NCBI GenBank assembly: GCA_036186865.1 | Contig: AP025054.1 | Span: 16,923,939-16,987,938 of the forward strand | Direction of reading: 5' to 3' | DNA length: 64,000 nt | Source: Eustoma russellianum | Lineage: Eukaryota; Streptophyta; Magnoliopsida; Gentianales; Gentianaceae | In this document: piece by piece, positions 43,334-54,936 of the stretch | How the letters are laid out: every line of letters begins with the position of its first letter | How positions within the stretch are numbered: position 1 is the stretch's first letter | Program-made: the position numbers and the translations under genes | The notes under the pieces: model-generated | What the model was told of the DNA's origin: nothing | What the model saw: the letters and a program-made list of their open reading frames with translations, nothing else | The model's database searches: none

Positions 43334-44512
43334 TGTAGCGCCACGCACCGGCTCACCCGCGTACAGTGCGCCCACCGTACTTCACTACGAAGAGTACCAG
43401 GCGTCGATTTATAACATATCATAGTCCATAACAAAGTACATGGACTTTCATGCTTGCACATCATCAAGTAAGCAAAAACTGAGGCAGAATAAAAACTTTT
43501 AAATAAAAAAACATGCCGAATATTCATAACATCGTCTACATCAATGACCACAAAATAAAAGAGATGTCCAAATTTAAAATCCCATCATAAGTTCATCAAA
43601 CATAAGTCATCATACTAAAGTCCTGAGGCTATCCTCTCTCGCACGTCTATGGATAGGGAACCCTAGGCTCGTCATCGATCCAATCGACCATGTTCCCTGA
43701 AGGCTCTGGGAGGAAAAATAATGGGGTGAGTTACAAAGTCACTAGCAAGTATACCATAAATAATCATGAATTAAATGGAAAGTATACACAAGAACCAAAC
43801 CCCCAAAAGTTTGGATTCGCAGCATACATGACTTTCAATTCATCATCCGTAGGGACATAGGATCATATCTTAAGAGACAAGGAAGCATATTAAGATCATA
43901 ACTTAGGAGATATTAAATCATATCAACACAGCCTAAGCAATATAGTACATCAATCATTCAACTAGCCATAAAAAAATGCAGTATGCATGCGTATGCACAT
44001 GTGATGCGTCATGACAAAAATGAGGATAAGTGTTTTCTTTCTTTCTTTCAAAACATCGTCGTTAATAAAACGAGAGGAGTGAGTATTCAGATCTATTATA
44101 TCCAGATCTGAGGCGGTCATACCATTCCCTTCAGATCTATTATGTCCAGATCTAAAAACGGTCATACGATCAATCATCGTCATCAGGTCTATTCTCTCCG
44201 AGCCTGTACGGTCATAAATCATCATTATCAGGTCTATTCTCTCTGGGCCTGAACGGTCATAATAATCATAACCATATTCTATCCGGGCCTGTACGGTCAT
44301 AATCATCAACAGACCAATTAACCCCGCATCTGGAGCGGGTTACTGGCTAGAATCAATGGTACCAATAGGAGTCGTTTATTCCAAAACTGAAATCTTTTCT
44401 TTAAAAGCGTTTTTCGTAATTTCTTTGACATGAACTCAGTTTCATAAATCACGTGAATGATGATGATGTAATGCATGACGTGCATTATGAGACTCATGGC
44501 TAGATGCATCAC

Positions 44513-44561
<49 letters not shown>

Positions 44562-46819
44562 TTGTTCATTTTCCCTTCACTTTCCACACTTATATTTTGT
44601 TCGTTGTCTCCACACTTGTGCACTGGCGGTTCTATTCCACTCCGCTGAGATGCTCCTGTCATTTTTGGGTCACATAACACGGCCCTTAAATCTGTCCTAT
44701 TACAGTAGTTTTTCGTTTTTGTTACTTTTCTTGTTAAATGTTTACCACCTAAACTTATTCCTCTAAAATGACTTACTAGCCACCAAATACACCTTTTAAC
44801 ATAGACATTCCAGGTTCTATAATATTCTATAGGCTACATATGAATCACTTCAAAAACAGTTTGAAACTTAAACATAGCACACATTGTTATTGCACATCTT
44901 GTACTTAATGAAGTCTACATTTGGCACAACTAATTTATGCACCATATAACCCCCGAAGCAGCCCATTTCCTACACATGAAAGGGCTTATATTTCGTTGTT
45001 TTAATAATGAACATAATACACCTAAGTAATAAATCATTCAAACATACAACTTCCACATATCTTTTGCCTCACAAGACATGTTCTTCACAAGAACCAACGT
45101 TCATTCCTACCTCCCCCTTCAACCGTCCCCTTCCATGGTAAGAAAGAGGAATTTTGCCATGTTTAACTTAGACATACACATATTAATATCCAATGTAGCC
45201 AATGAACTTATCTTTGGAAGAATTTCACACATGCATATCACTTTTTCTTAAGGAACACTAAATTCTCATGCTTTAACTTAGTACTTTCAACTAAGATTTA
45301 CATCTTAAAATAGCTAGACATTCAAGCACATACTTCACAAATAAGTCAAGATTATATAGAGTATACTTGCCTCTTTAAGCTAGAATCTTCATTTAGCTTG
45401 GATCTTGGATGGAATGGTTTGAAGTTTCCCTCCCCTACTTCCATATGACATACGGTTTTTGAGGGGAAAAGGAGAACCATTAGCTAACCATTTATATAAA
45501 GACTAGAGTTAGATTAAGGCTATATTAGCTTACCAAAATAGGGCTTGAATGGAGTTCAAACCACCAAGGTGTTAGCACCACTCAGTAGCTTGAGAAGTCA
45601 TCACCTAGTGACCAAGGAGGTCACGGTTTAAACAAGGAAAAAGGATACCAATGTGAGCTTCATCCTTTGAGATATGAAACCTATTTAAGAAGCTTAGCAT
45701 GCACTTACCTAGATGAAACTTGAAACTTGAAGATGGAGATATCCTTGAGTCTCCTAACTCCTAAGGACCGTATGGAAGGATGATGATGGTGATGGAAGAG
45801 CTTAAGTGTTCAATGACCCTTACTATCTTGCTTGAGAAACTCTTGAAAGTGTAGTAGGTTGGAGAAGAATAAAAAGGCTCCTAGGACCTCTTGAAAATGG
45901 GTTCTTCCAAGGCTAATGGAAGGTAGCTGTCGGTTAACATGGGGGAGAAAAGGAGAGACCTTTCATTTGCATGGAGCACCATTATGAGGTGCAATCAGTA
46001 TCTTGTATCAATTACTCCTATTGTTACTTTTGAGAAAAAGGTTGAGATAAAGTAACTAGGGTTGTTAATAAAGGTCCTCATGACTTAACCATGGGGTTAT
46101 GCTCTGCGGTTGGGGCTTAGGGTGGAGCTTTTACTTACTACCTTGTAGTTCCTTTATTCTTTAGTTGCTTTGGGAATAAATTAAGGTAAAAAGGTCACTA
46201 AAGTTGGTTGAGGTTTTAATGGTAAAGGTGATCCCATTTATCTCCTATTGTTTGCATCCAACGGTTCCTAAAAGAAAAAGGGAAAAGAATTCTTCAATCT
46301 TGGATCAACTTCATAAATTACTACTTGTGTGAGACCTTTTTAGAATTTCTTTGATAGACAAATAAAGTGACTACTTGGGGCATTTAAATTAAAAGTGATC
46401 TCATGTATGCCTTATCATGTAATACCCAGCGGCCTTTAAAGGAAAAAAGAGGGAAACTTTTTCCTTAAACTCTTGAGACACATTTAATGGAACACTTAAT
46501 TCCATGTGTAAGCTTTTAGGCTTACCTTTTAAGAGGGCCATTAAAAGTTAGTTAGCTTTTAAGGATTTAAGTATCCTAGGGTTTCCAAGACCCTTATGGC
46601 CAAAAATTTTAAGAATCTTGGGAGGGTAAAATTATCATTTCACATGCTTCACAATACATACTTGGAGTAGTACACTATTCCCTACAGTATTTACTTTAAA
46701 GAATAATAATTAAAGAAGCGTTAATGAAACTTAATAAAAATGTACTTGGCGGAAATAACATTCCAATACGCCACTTTATACTAGTCTCAAATACCATACG
46801 GTTTTCGTGGGGTACAACA
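43334..46819 (-). mobile_element. Tekay-type LTR D (3' LTR of a deleted element, 3486 bp)
   Basis: Runs TGTAGCGCCACGC...GTGGGGTACAACA and is followed at 46820 by a polypurine tract (TCCTCCCCCCCTT on the plus strand) and integrase coding sequence, so it is the 3' LTR of a minus-strand element. The 5' LTR, gag and most of pol are missing. It has the minisatellite at 44085-44310, an AT microsatellite at 44515-44560, and pieces of a MYB-like array near 46010-46110. No second target duplication is found. Confidence 0.82.
44515..44560. repeat. (AT)n microsatellite in LTR D
   Basis: About 45 bases of alternating TA; the Tyr-Ile frame across it is not a gene. Confidence 0.95.
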
Positions 46820-47365
46820 TCCTCCCCCCCTTATTACAAGTTTCGTCCTCGAAACTTAAGAGCACTAATAAAAAAGATGTGGGTATAAGGTTTTCATGTT
46901 TTCTTCCGTCTCCCAAGTGGCTTCATCAATCTAGTGGTGCTTCTATTGCACCTTAACCATAGGGGTAGATCGTTTCCGTAGTGCCTTTTATGCCAAATCT
47001 TTTCACTCCCTTTGATGGTGAAACCTTTAAGAATCCCTTTCTTACCTGCCTGAAATTCCAATGGTCGTCGCTTTTCGTCGGCCCAAGCCTTGCTCCTATC
47101 TTGGGCCACTTTCAGCCTTTGCTTGACAATCATCACTTTTCACGTGTTTGCTCCACTAGGTCGGGTCCTGTAAAAGTCTTGTCTCCAATTTCATTCCAAT
47201 AAAGTGGAGATCGACAATTTCTCCCATACAGTGCTTTGTAAGGGGCCATGAAATGGGCGGATTTCGTCAGACAATCGACTATGACCCAAATAGCATCATG
47301 TCCATTCTTTGTCCTTGGCAGGTCAGTCATAAAATCCATAATGACGTGATCCCCTTTCCACTGCT
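46820..47365 (-). pseudogene. Element D integrase remnant with two internal deletions
   Basis: On the minus strand: MDFMTDLPRTKNGHDAIW and LTKSAHFMA run directly into PYKALYGRNCRSPLYW, so about 110 residues of the DDE core are missing. RPLEFQAG(K)K leads to a second deletion after the FGIKG motif, then a chromodomain end (IDEATWETEENMKTLYPHLF) with stops. It cannot make an active integrase. The left end joins LTR D normally; the right end joins an LTR piece of the opposite orientation at about 47366. Confidence 0.82.
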
Positions 47366-49336
47366 TCGTTAGTGATGAAAGGCAGAATTACTGGAACTGG
47401 ACAGTTCTGAGTAGCTGATTTTTTGACATGAAAACAAACCTTAGAAGTGTGCACTTTGGCTAAATTTTGTTATGATGGTAGACTTATATGTGTATTAAAT
47501 TTGTGAGTTAGAATTTCGGTAAAAGGACTTGTGGTTTGATCTCAATGGAATTTTTAGTGAAAACTGGTCACTACAGATTCTGCATGTACCTAGACTTGGA
47601 AAAATAAGCAAATGACCCTCTTAAGCCTATTGGATTGCCTTGAAACTTTTATGGTAATTATCTAAACATATATGTGCACGTCCATGTAAGGAAATCAGTT
47701 TGAAACCACTGTTTTAAGGGTTAACAACTGAGTTGAAGTTAACATCACAAAACTGGAAAACAGGACAGTTTGATGGTATGAATCGTGAAGCCTTGTTCTT
47801 GCTTAATTAGAGTTGTATGTGATTTTTTGGGCATATGAATATTGTTTCTTGGTGTGTTAGATATGTTTTCCAGGTGAAGGCCCAAATTGAATAATGTTTT
47901 ATGGCCCTTGAAACTAAGGTAAGGGCGGGTACTGCACTGCTAGATTCAGCAGTACCCCTTTTCAGTAATTTAATGATTTGAGGGTCTGAATCACCTCGAA
48001 ATGTCATGAAATTTTTATGGCATGTAACTAAAATCCCATTGTGCATATGTGAGGCATAAGTTTCTGAAAACGGGCCCTGAATTGGTAAGTGGAGGTCATA
48101 TGAACAGAGCGTTAATGCTGGAATATTTTTCCAGCTTAAGGGACAAGTCTGTATATGTGTTGTATGATGTATTTAGGCATGACTTGCATGTTGCATATCA
48201 TTCATTGCATAGTACATGTTCATGCAATTTATGAGACTGATTTTATGCCAAAGAAATTTAAGAAAAGCTCTTTTAAAGAAAAGATTTCAGTTTTGAAAGA
48301 AAGACTCCTATTGGTACCATTAATTCCTGGCCAGCGCAACCCGCTCCAGATCCGGGGTTAATTGATCTGATGATGAGTATGACCATTCAGTCCCGGAGAG
48401 AATAGACCTGATGATGATGATTTATGATTGTTCAGGCCCGGAGAGAATAGACCTGATGATGATGATTTATGACCGTTCAGGCCCGGAGAGAATAGACCTG
48501 ATGATGATTGATTGTATGACTGTTTTCAGACCCGTAAATAATAGATCTGAAGGAAATGGCATGACAACCTCAGATCCGGAGATAATAGATCTTAACACTC
48601 GTTATTCTGGTTTTACGACGATGATGTTTTGAAAGAAAGAATGATCAAATTAATTCTCATCTTATCATGTTGCATCACATTTGCATATTCATACACACTG
48701 CATCTAATTGCTTGTCGAGTGCTAAATGTACTGTTACTTAGGTTATGATCTTATTATCTTTCGTCACCTAAGTTATGACCTTATTATCTTTTGTTACCTA
48801 AGTTATGATCTTATTTCCTTTGCGGCTGATGGATTGAAGGTCAGGTAAGTCGGGAATCCAAATTCTTGGGATTTGGTTCTTGTGTATACTTTCCATTTAA
48901 TTCTTGATTGTTTATGGTGTACTTGCTTGTGACTTTGTCACTCACCCTCTTATTTTTCCCCTAGAGCCTGCAGAAAACGGGGTAGAGTGGATTGACGATG
49001 AGCCTAGAGTTCCATATTCGTATATGTGCGTGTGGACGGCAGCTTAAGGATTTTCTTATGATGGGTTTATGTTTTGATGGACTTATGTGGGGGACTTTAA
49101 TTTCAGACTTCCCTTTATTTTGCAAATATGTTTGTAAACTTTATGTCGGATATTCGGAATGTTTTGTTTAAAAGTTTTTATTCTGCCTAAGTTTTTGCAT
49201 ACCTATTAAGATGAAGGCATGAAAGTCCATAAACTATGTTATGGACTGTGACGTGTTATGCATTGACGCCTGGTAATCTCTATAGCGAAGTACGGCAGGC
49301 ACACCGTACGCAGGCAGGCCAGTGCAGGGCGCTACA
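47366..49336 (+). mobile_element. 5' LTR of element B, distal part only
   Basis: Ends GCAGGGCGCTACA at 49336, two bases before a primer-binding site. It aligns with LTR E (1-1945, reversed) and with the end of the solo LTR. The proximal 1.5-2 kb is missing; the join at about 47366 is to element D's integrase in head-to-head orientation. It contains the minisatellite at 48361-48590 with three GACCTGATGATGATG units. Confidence 0.8.
48361..48590 (+). repeat. Minisatellite in B's LTR
   Basis: Direct units of about 45 bases, each with TGACCRTTCAGKCCCGGAGA, then AATAGACCTGATGATG, grading into weaker copies. The same position in the other LTRs (240-370, 1250-1480, 13560-13700, 20750-20945, 38345-38540, 44085-44310, 61750-61959) has arrays of differing unit sequence and number. 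Confidence 0.8.
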
Positions 49337-49338
49337 GG

Positions 49339-49350
49339 TGGTATCAGAGC
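49339..49350 (+). other. Primer-binding site of element B
   Basis: TGGTATCAGAGC two bases after the LTR end. The 290-base leader that follows is rich in CTAAGT/GATCTTAG motifs and has no gene. Confidence 0.9.
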
Positions 49351-49638
49351 CCAGGCTCTATATCTGGGCATAATATAGAACTAAGTTATGACTCTAGAAA
49401 TCTAAGTTTGATCTTAGACCTAAGTCATGATCCTAGAAGAGTGTCGGCTTTAGACTAGGATGACTTAGACTGGAATTAGGATCTTAACCTAATGATTAAA
49501 TCCTAGTCGATAAGATTTTAAATGCCTTAGAATTAATCTGAATCTTGTCTCCTATTCTCTTTGTTCATGATTTCTTTAAAGTGTGAATTTATTTCTATCA
49601 GATATCCTGAATTTTTTTGACGCTCCGTACTGCAGATA

Positions 49639-50867
49639 GCTCGACCCCGTGGCAGACCCGCTAGAGCCCAGCCCGCTGCAAAGGAGCTTGTTCCTCCTCC
49701 ACCTGCTCAGGTCCCTCCGCCACCACTATTGCAGGATCAGAGCCCACCTCCTGCTCAGAATAATCCACCACCTCTGGGGCCTTTACCTCAGATGATCCCT
49801 GATATCCATGCCTTTCAAGCTCTCTGCCAGATTGTGACGCAGATTGACCAGGTCATGATGCAGCAGAATGCCCCTCCTCAGCCACATGAGCAAGTTAGGG
49901 ATGCACAGTACTATTTTCAAAAACTGAAAAGTGCCAACATACACCTTTCGAAGGAAAATCAGATTCCGATGATGCGGAAAAGTGGCTAGATGAAGTAGAG
50001 AACTGTTTTGAGTTAATCTGTGCACCCGAAGAAATGAAAACACAAGTTGTTAGACCATTCTTACTTGGAGAAGCAAATCAACGGTCGAAAGCAAATTTGC
50101 AATCTTTCCCAAGACCAATACCATGGGAGAGATTTTTACAAGAGTTCAACAAGTTCTACATACCTCCTTCAGTCAAGCTACAGAAGAGACATGGATTTGA
50201 ATCGTTAAAGCAAGTGCAAGGAATGACCGTTGCAGACTATGCTAATAAATTTATAGCCTTGGGGAGATTTCATCCTTCAACGATGAATGACGAAGAAACA
50301 AAGATGTTGAAATTTGAAAGAGGATTGAATTTGAGGATTAGGACTTGGTTGGTTAACGCAAATCTTGCAAATTTTGGAGCGTTACTTGATGCCTGTTATC
50401 GGATTGAGAGGGACATCATTCGTCGTGATAAGATTGGTCAGAAAAAGGGAAGAGAAACATCTGGTAGTGGGGGATCCCATAAGACAACAAAGCAAAATTT
50501 TAGAGGACCCGGTCGTCAGGGAAAGAATCAGGATCGTTTCCAACGCCGCCCACAGCAAAAGAATCAGGGTCAACAGCAGCAGCCAGCTATTCTAGTGTGT
50601 CCTCATTGCCAGAAGAATCATGTGGATAGTGCTTTATTCAAGCAGGGAAATGTTTCGGATGTGGTAAGGTGGGCCATGTACTCAAGAACTATCCAGACAA
50701 GGGGAATACCTGTTTTGGATGTGGAAAAGTTGGCCATATGATCAAAGACTGCCTAGAGAAAGGAGCCCAGCAGCAACAGCAACCAAGGAACCAGCATCAA
50801 CGCTCAAATGCAAGGGTTCATGTTATGACCGATGCTGCTGTTGATGAAGCTACTGATGTTGTGACTG
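49639..50867 (+). pseudogene. Element B Gag (degenerate)
   Basis: Aligns with Gag of elements A and C. The expected start is ATA at about 49639 instead of ATG, followed by the same Arg/Pro-rich leader (ARPRGRPARA). A frameshift near 49940 precedes the capsid domain (AEKWLDEVENCFEL). The frame at 50034-50741 holds FLLGEANQRSKANLQ, WERFLQEFNKFYIPPSVK and GMTVADYANKFIALGRF. A second frameshift near 50625 precedes two knuckles: CFGCGKVGHVLKNY, whose last Cys is Tyr, and an intact CFGCGKVGHMIKDC. It ends at the putative intron 1 donor (TDVVTG). It cannot make a functional Gag. Confidence 0.85.
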
Positions 50868-50950
50868 GTATGTTTTAAGAATTATGCAATGTTATATTTT
50901 AAAAGATATTGTTGTTTTTGTTGTCGCTTAGTCAATCTTGCATAATTCAG
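50868..50950 (+). other. Putative intron 1 of element B (83 bp)
   Basis: Exon GTGACTG, then GTATGTTTTAAGAATTATGC..., ending ATAATTCAG, then GAGCTATC. It stands at the same codon as in element A, with the first ~20 bases and the ATTCAG end conserved but a length that differs by eight. Removing it joins VVTG to AILVC in frame; keeping it gives a stop after GMF. Confidence 0.8.
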
Positions 50951-51790
50951 GAGCTATCTTAGTGTGTACTGTGTCTGCAAATATATTGTTTGATAGTGGC
51001 GCTAGCCACTCATTTATCTCGAGCGAATTTGCGAAGAATATTGATCATAGCCCAGTCCATCTTGGGACACCATATAGAGTTCAAGCAGCTGGTGATCAGG
51101 TGCTTGTTTCTCACCATTTGTAAAAGGCTGTGAGATTGAGTTCGACGAACAACGGTTTGTAGCAGATTTAATCCCAATAACTATGAGCGACTTCGACATA
51201 ATTCTTGGAATGGATTGGCTCTCCAAGAATTGTGCACACATTGATTGCCACAAAAGGTGGGTTACTATTAAGGACCCAACGCATGAGGAAGTAACTTTTC
51301 ATGGAGGCTCGAAATTGAGGAATTTCCTAAGAATATCTATGTGAATACGATCCGTGCCCGCAGTGCGTTGAAGAAAGGACATGAAGGATTCCTAGTTTAT
51401 GCTCTAAGTGTCGATCAAGCGCCACCTGATCTTTCTCAAGTTCCGGTAGTTCAGGAGTATCCTGATGTTTTTCCAGAGGAATTACCGGCCCTTGCTCCAG
51501 ATCGAGAGATCTCATTTGAAATCAATCTAATTTCGGGAGTCGAGCCTATAGCAAAGGCACCTTACTGAATGGCGCCTGTTGAATTGAAGGAACTAAAAGA
51601 ACAATTGCGTGAGCTCTTAGAAAAGAAACTTATACGCCCAAGTGTCTCACTTTGGGGTGCTCCCGTGCTATTCGTAAAGAAAAAGGATGGAAGTATGCGT
51701 CTGTGCATAGATTATAGAGAGCTCAACAAGATTACAATCAAGAATAACTACCCTCTGCCTAGAATCGAAGATCTATTTGACCAGCTTCGG
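50951..51790 (+). pseudogene. Element B protease and reverse transcriptase N-terminal part
   Basis: Protease LFDSGASHSFIS and DFDIILGMDWL are recognisable, and so is the RT start (WGAPVLFVKKKDGSMRLCID, LNKITIKNNYPLP) up to FDQLR. It is broken by a base loss giving a stop near 51121, another frameshift near 51330, and a TGA at about 51566 where element A has Arg. It ends at the intron 2 donor, 51790. Confidence 0.85.
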
Positions 51791-51859
51791 GTAAGCAATT
51801 AATAAGTCTCATTTCGATAAAATTCTGTTTTGAACTCTGTCTAAAGATATCTTGTGCAA
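51791..51859 (+). other. Putative intron 2 of element B (69 bp), acceptor mutated
   Basis: Exon CTTCGG, then the strong donor GTAAGC..., ending TTGTGCAA before GGAGCACGAG. Element A has TGCAG at this point, so the AG acceptor appears mutated to AA. Using the AG one base later would shift the frame. Position and flanking codons are the same as in A. Confidence 0.7.
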
Positions 51860-54378
51860 GGAGCACGAGTCTTCAGCAAGGTTGATTTACGATCTGGATA
51901 TTTTCAGCTAAAGATCAAAGCTGAGAATATACCAAAGACTGTGTTCAGGACGCGTTATGGGCATTACAAATTCCTTATGATGCCATTCGGATTGACAAAT
52001 GCCCCTGCTGCATTCATGGATCTTATGAATCGGGTGTTTCAGGAGCAGCTAGATAAATTCGTTATGGTTTTCATTGATGATATCTTGATCTATTCACTAA
52101 ATAAAGAGATTCATTCAGCCCATTTGAGGATCGTTCTTGATATATTGCGGAAGAAGCAATTATACGCCAAATTCAGCAAGTGTGAATTTTAGCTGCACAA
52201 CGTATCATTTATAGGCCATGTCACATCTGAGGATGGGATCTCGGTGGATCCCAAGAAGATTGAAGCAATCACGGAATTGCCATGCCAACGAATGTTACAG
52301 AATGCGGAGTTTTCTTGGTCTCGCCGGCTACTATCGTAAATTTGTTGAAGGATTTTCCCGGATTGCTTTTCCCCTCACCCGATTGACACAAAAGAAGACA
52401 AAGTTCCAATGGAGTTTTGACTACGAAAGAAGCTTTGCAGAATTGAAAGAGAAGTTGACATCTGCTCCAGTTTTGGCTCAACCTATCCCCGGTGAGAGTT
52501 TTGTGGTATATAGCGATGCCTCGAAAAATGGTCTCGGATGTGTATTAATGCAGAAAGATCGAGTGATCGCATATGCATCTCGTCAGCTAAAGCCGTTTGA
52601 ACAAAATTATCCAGTCCATGATCTTGAGCTTGCAGCCGTAGTTTTTGCTCTGAAGATATGGAGACATTATCTATACAGTGAAAAGTGCGAAATCTTTACC
52701 GAACACAAAAGCCTTAAGTACCTTTTCACCCAGAAAGTGCTGAATATGCGCCTACGCCGATGGCTAGAGTTGATAAAAGACTATGATCTCTCCATCCAGT
52801 ATCATCTAGGAAAAGCTAATAGGGTTGCCGATGCTTTGAGTCGAAAAACAAGACATCCGCGTCAACCGCCTTTGCAACGTGATATGGAAGAGTTTGACCT
52901 TGAGGTAGTTGATTCTATTGATAATGTACTTGCTAAGTTGGTGTTGATTCCTTCATTAATTGACAAAATTAAAGAGGGTCAAGAAAAAGATGAGGCTTTG
53001 AAGAGGAGTAAGGATAAGTTAGAAATGAAACCATCTGAAGATCTTGAGGTCAGAAATGATGACAACTTGTGGTTCAGGGGTCGATTGTGCATACCCAATG
53101 ATGATGACATAAAGAATGAAGTCCTTCAGGAAGCTCATAGTTCTCGACTATCCATTCATCCAGGAGCCAACAAAATGTATCAAGACTTAAAGTAGAAGTT
53201 CTGGTGGCCTAGCATGAAGAAGCATATTGTTGAATTCGTTGAGAAATGTCTTATTTGCCAAAGGGTAAAAGCGGAACATCAAAGAACCGCAGGATTGTTG
53301 CAACCCCTTGAAGTTCCTGAGTGGAAATGGGACTGTCACTATGGATTTCGTGACTGACTTACCAAGGACAAGGAATGGATATGATGCTATTTGGCAGTGG
53401 TTGATCGTTTCATGAAGTCCGTCCATTTCATGGCCATGTCGATCAAAGCTCTATGGAGAAATTGTCTACTATGTATATCGATCAGATTGTATGCTTGCAC
53501 GGAGTATCCATGAGTATAGTTTGTGACCGCGACCCTCGCTTTACTTCTAGAGTTTGGACAGCCTTCCAGAAGGCAATGGCCACAGAGATTCGGATGAGTT
53601 CAGCATATCATCCTCAAACTGATGGTCAATCAGAAAGAAAAATTCAAATGTTGGAGGACATGTTACGAGCTTGTATTCTTGATTTTGGAGGGAGTTGGGA
53701 CAAAAGTCTTAAGTTGGTGGAGTTTTCCTATAACAATAGTTATCACCGATCCATTGGAATGGCCCCTTATGAGCGCTGTATGGAAGAAAGTGCCGATCTC
53801 CACTTTACTGGGATGAAATTGGAGACAAGATTTTTGCAGGACCTGACCTAGTAGAGCAAACCCAAGAAAACGTGATGATTGTCAAGCAAAGATTGAAAGC
53901 GGCCCAAGATAGAAGCAAAGTTTGGACCGACAAAAAAGCGTCGACCAGTGGAATTCCAGACAGGAGAGAAAGTGTTTTTAAAGGTGTCTCCGTCAAAGGG
54001 CGTTAAAATATTTGGCATAAAGGGTAAACTGAGTCCAATATTCATCGCGCCATATGAAATTCTTGAAAGGATTGGAGATGTCGTCTATCGATTAGCACTA
54101 CCGCAATTGTTGTCTTAGTTGCACGATGTATTTAACGTATCCTAGCTTCGCCGCTACGTGCATGAGCGCAGTCATATCATCCAGGAGCTAACATTGAAAA
54201 TTGAAGCCGATGTGTCTTATGGAGAAGAGCCGGAGAGGATCATTGACCGAAGGAAAAGGCTCTAAAGAAACGATCTATCCCCATAGTTAAGGTGCAATGG
54301 AAGCACCACTCTGCCGATGAAGCCACTTGGGAGACTGAAGAAAGTATGAGGAGCTTGTACCCAAATCCCTTTGACTAG
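51860..54378 (+). pseudogene. Element B RT, RNase H, integrase and chromodomain (degenerate)
   Basis: RT (GARVFSKVDLRSGYFQLK, VMVFIDDILIYS) runs to a TAG near 52190 where element A has Trp. After a frameshift, 52218-53195 carries thumb and RNase H: VVYSDASKNGLGCVL is kept, but the TDHKS motif of element A reads TEHKS, losing a catalytic Asp. A TAG near 53195 replaces Gln before the integrase zinc domain (EKCLICQRVKAEH). Further frameshifts flank 53453-53851, which holds VCDRDPRF and DGQSERKIQ. A decayed GPF region and chromodomain (YGEEPERIIDR, KHHSADEATWE) end at 54378. It is not functional. Confidence 0.87.
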
Positions 54379-54411
54379 TACTCTTTAAGTTTCGACAACG
54401 AAACTTGTGAT

Positions 54412-54423
54412 AAGAGGGGAGGA
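54412..54423 (+). other. Polypurine tract of element B
   Basis: AAGAGGGGAGGA immediately before the 3' LTR start TGTTGTACCC at 54424. Confidence 0.85.
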
Positions 54424-54936
54424 TGTTGTACCCAATGGAGATCGTTATGTACTTACGACTCGTATGAAGTGGTTTAATAAAATGTTAGTCTTCAAAGTGC
54501 ATTTTATCAACTTTTATTATTGCTTCTTTAATTAAATTTCCTTAAAGTGCATATTATAAGAAATGGTATAATTATATAAGTGTGTCTCATAGCACAAGTG
54601 AAATGACAAAAATGCCCTCTCAACCCTTAGAAGAATTCGGCCAACATAAGGGTTCTAGAACCCTCCTTAAATTCTTAATATTCCATTTAATTATAAGACT
54701 ACTCTTGAAAATAATAAAAACAAATGGAAAAGAATGGTCAAAAGAGGTTCAAGACACTAAGGAGACATTCATAGCTTTCTATGCACACATGGGAATCTCC
54801 TTGTCTCCTCTTTTGACCCAAACCGCCGGCCACCCCCTTCTTATACCCCATGAAGATTTCTTCAAGTTATCCTAGAAGCTTTCTATCGTCCATCCCTTCC
54901 AACACTCTCAAGATTCATACCAAGTCAAGAACTAAA
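54424..54936 (+). mobile_element. 3' LTR of element B, first 513 bp
   Basis: Starts TGTTGTACCCAATGGAG and matches LTR E (4050 leftwards, reversed) closely. It is cut at 54937 by a copia LTR; the 5 bases before the cut are CTAAA. The remainder is not found in the window. Confidence 0.85.
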
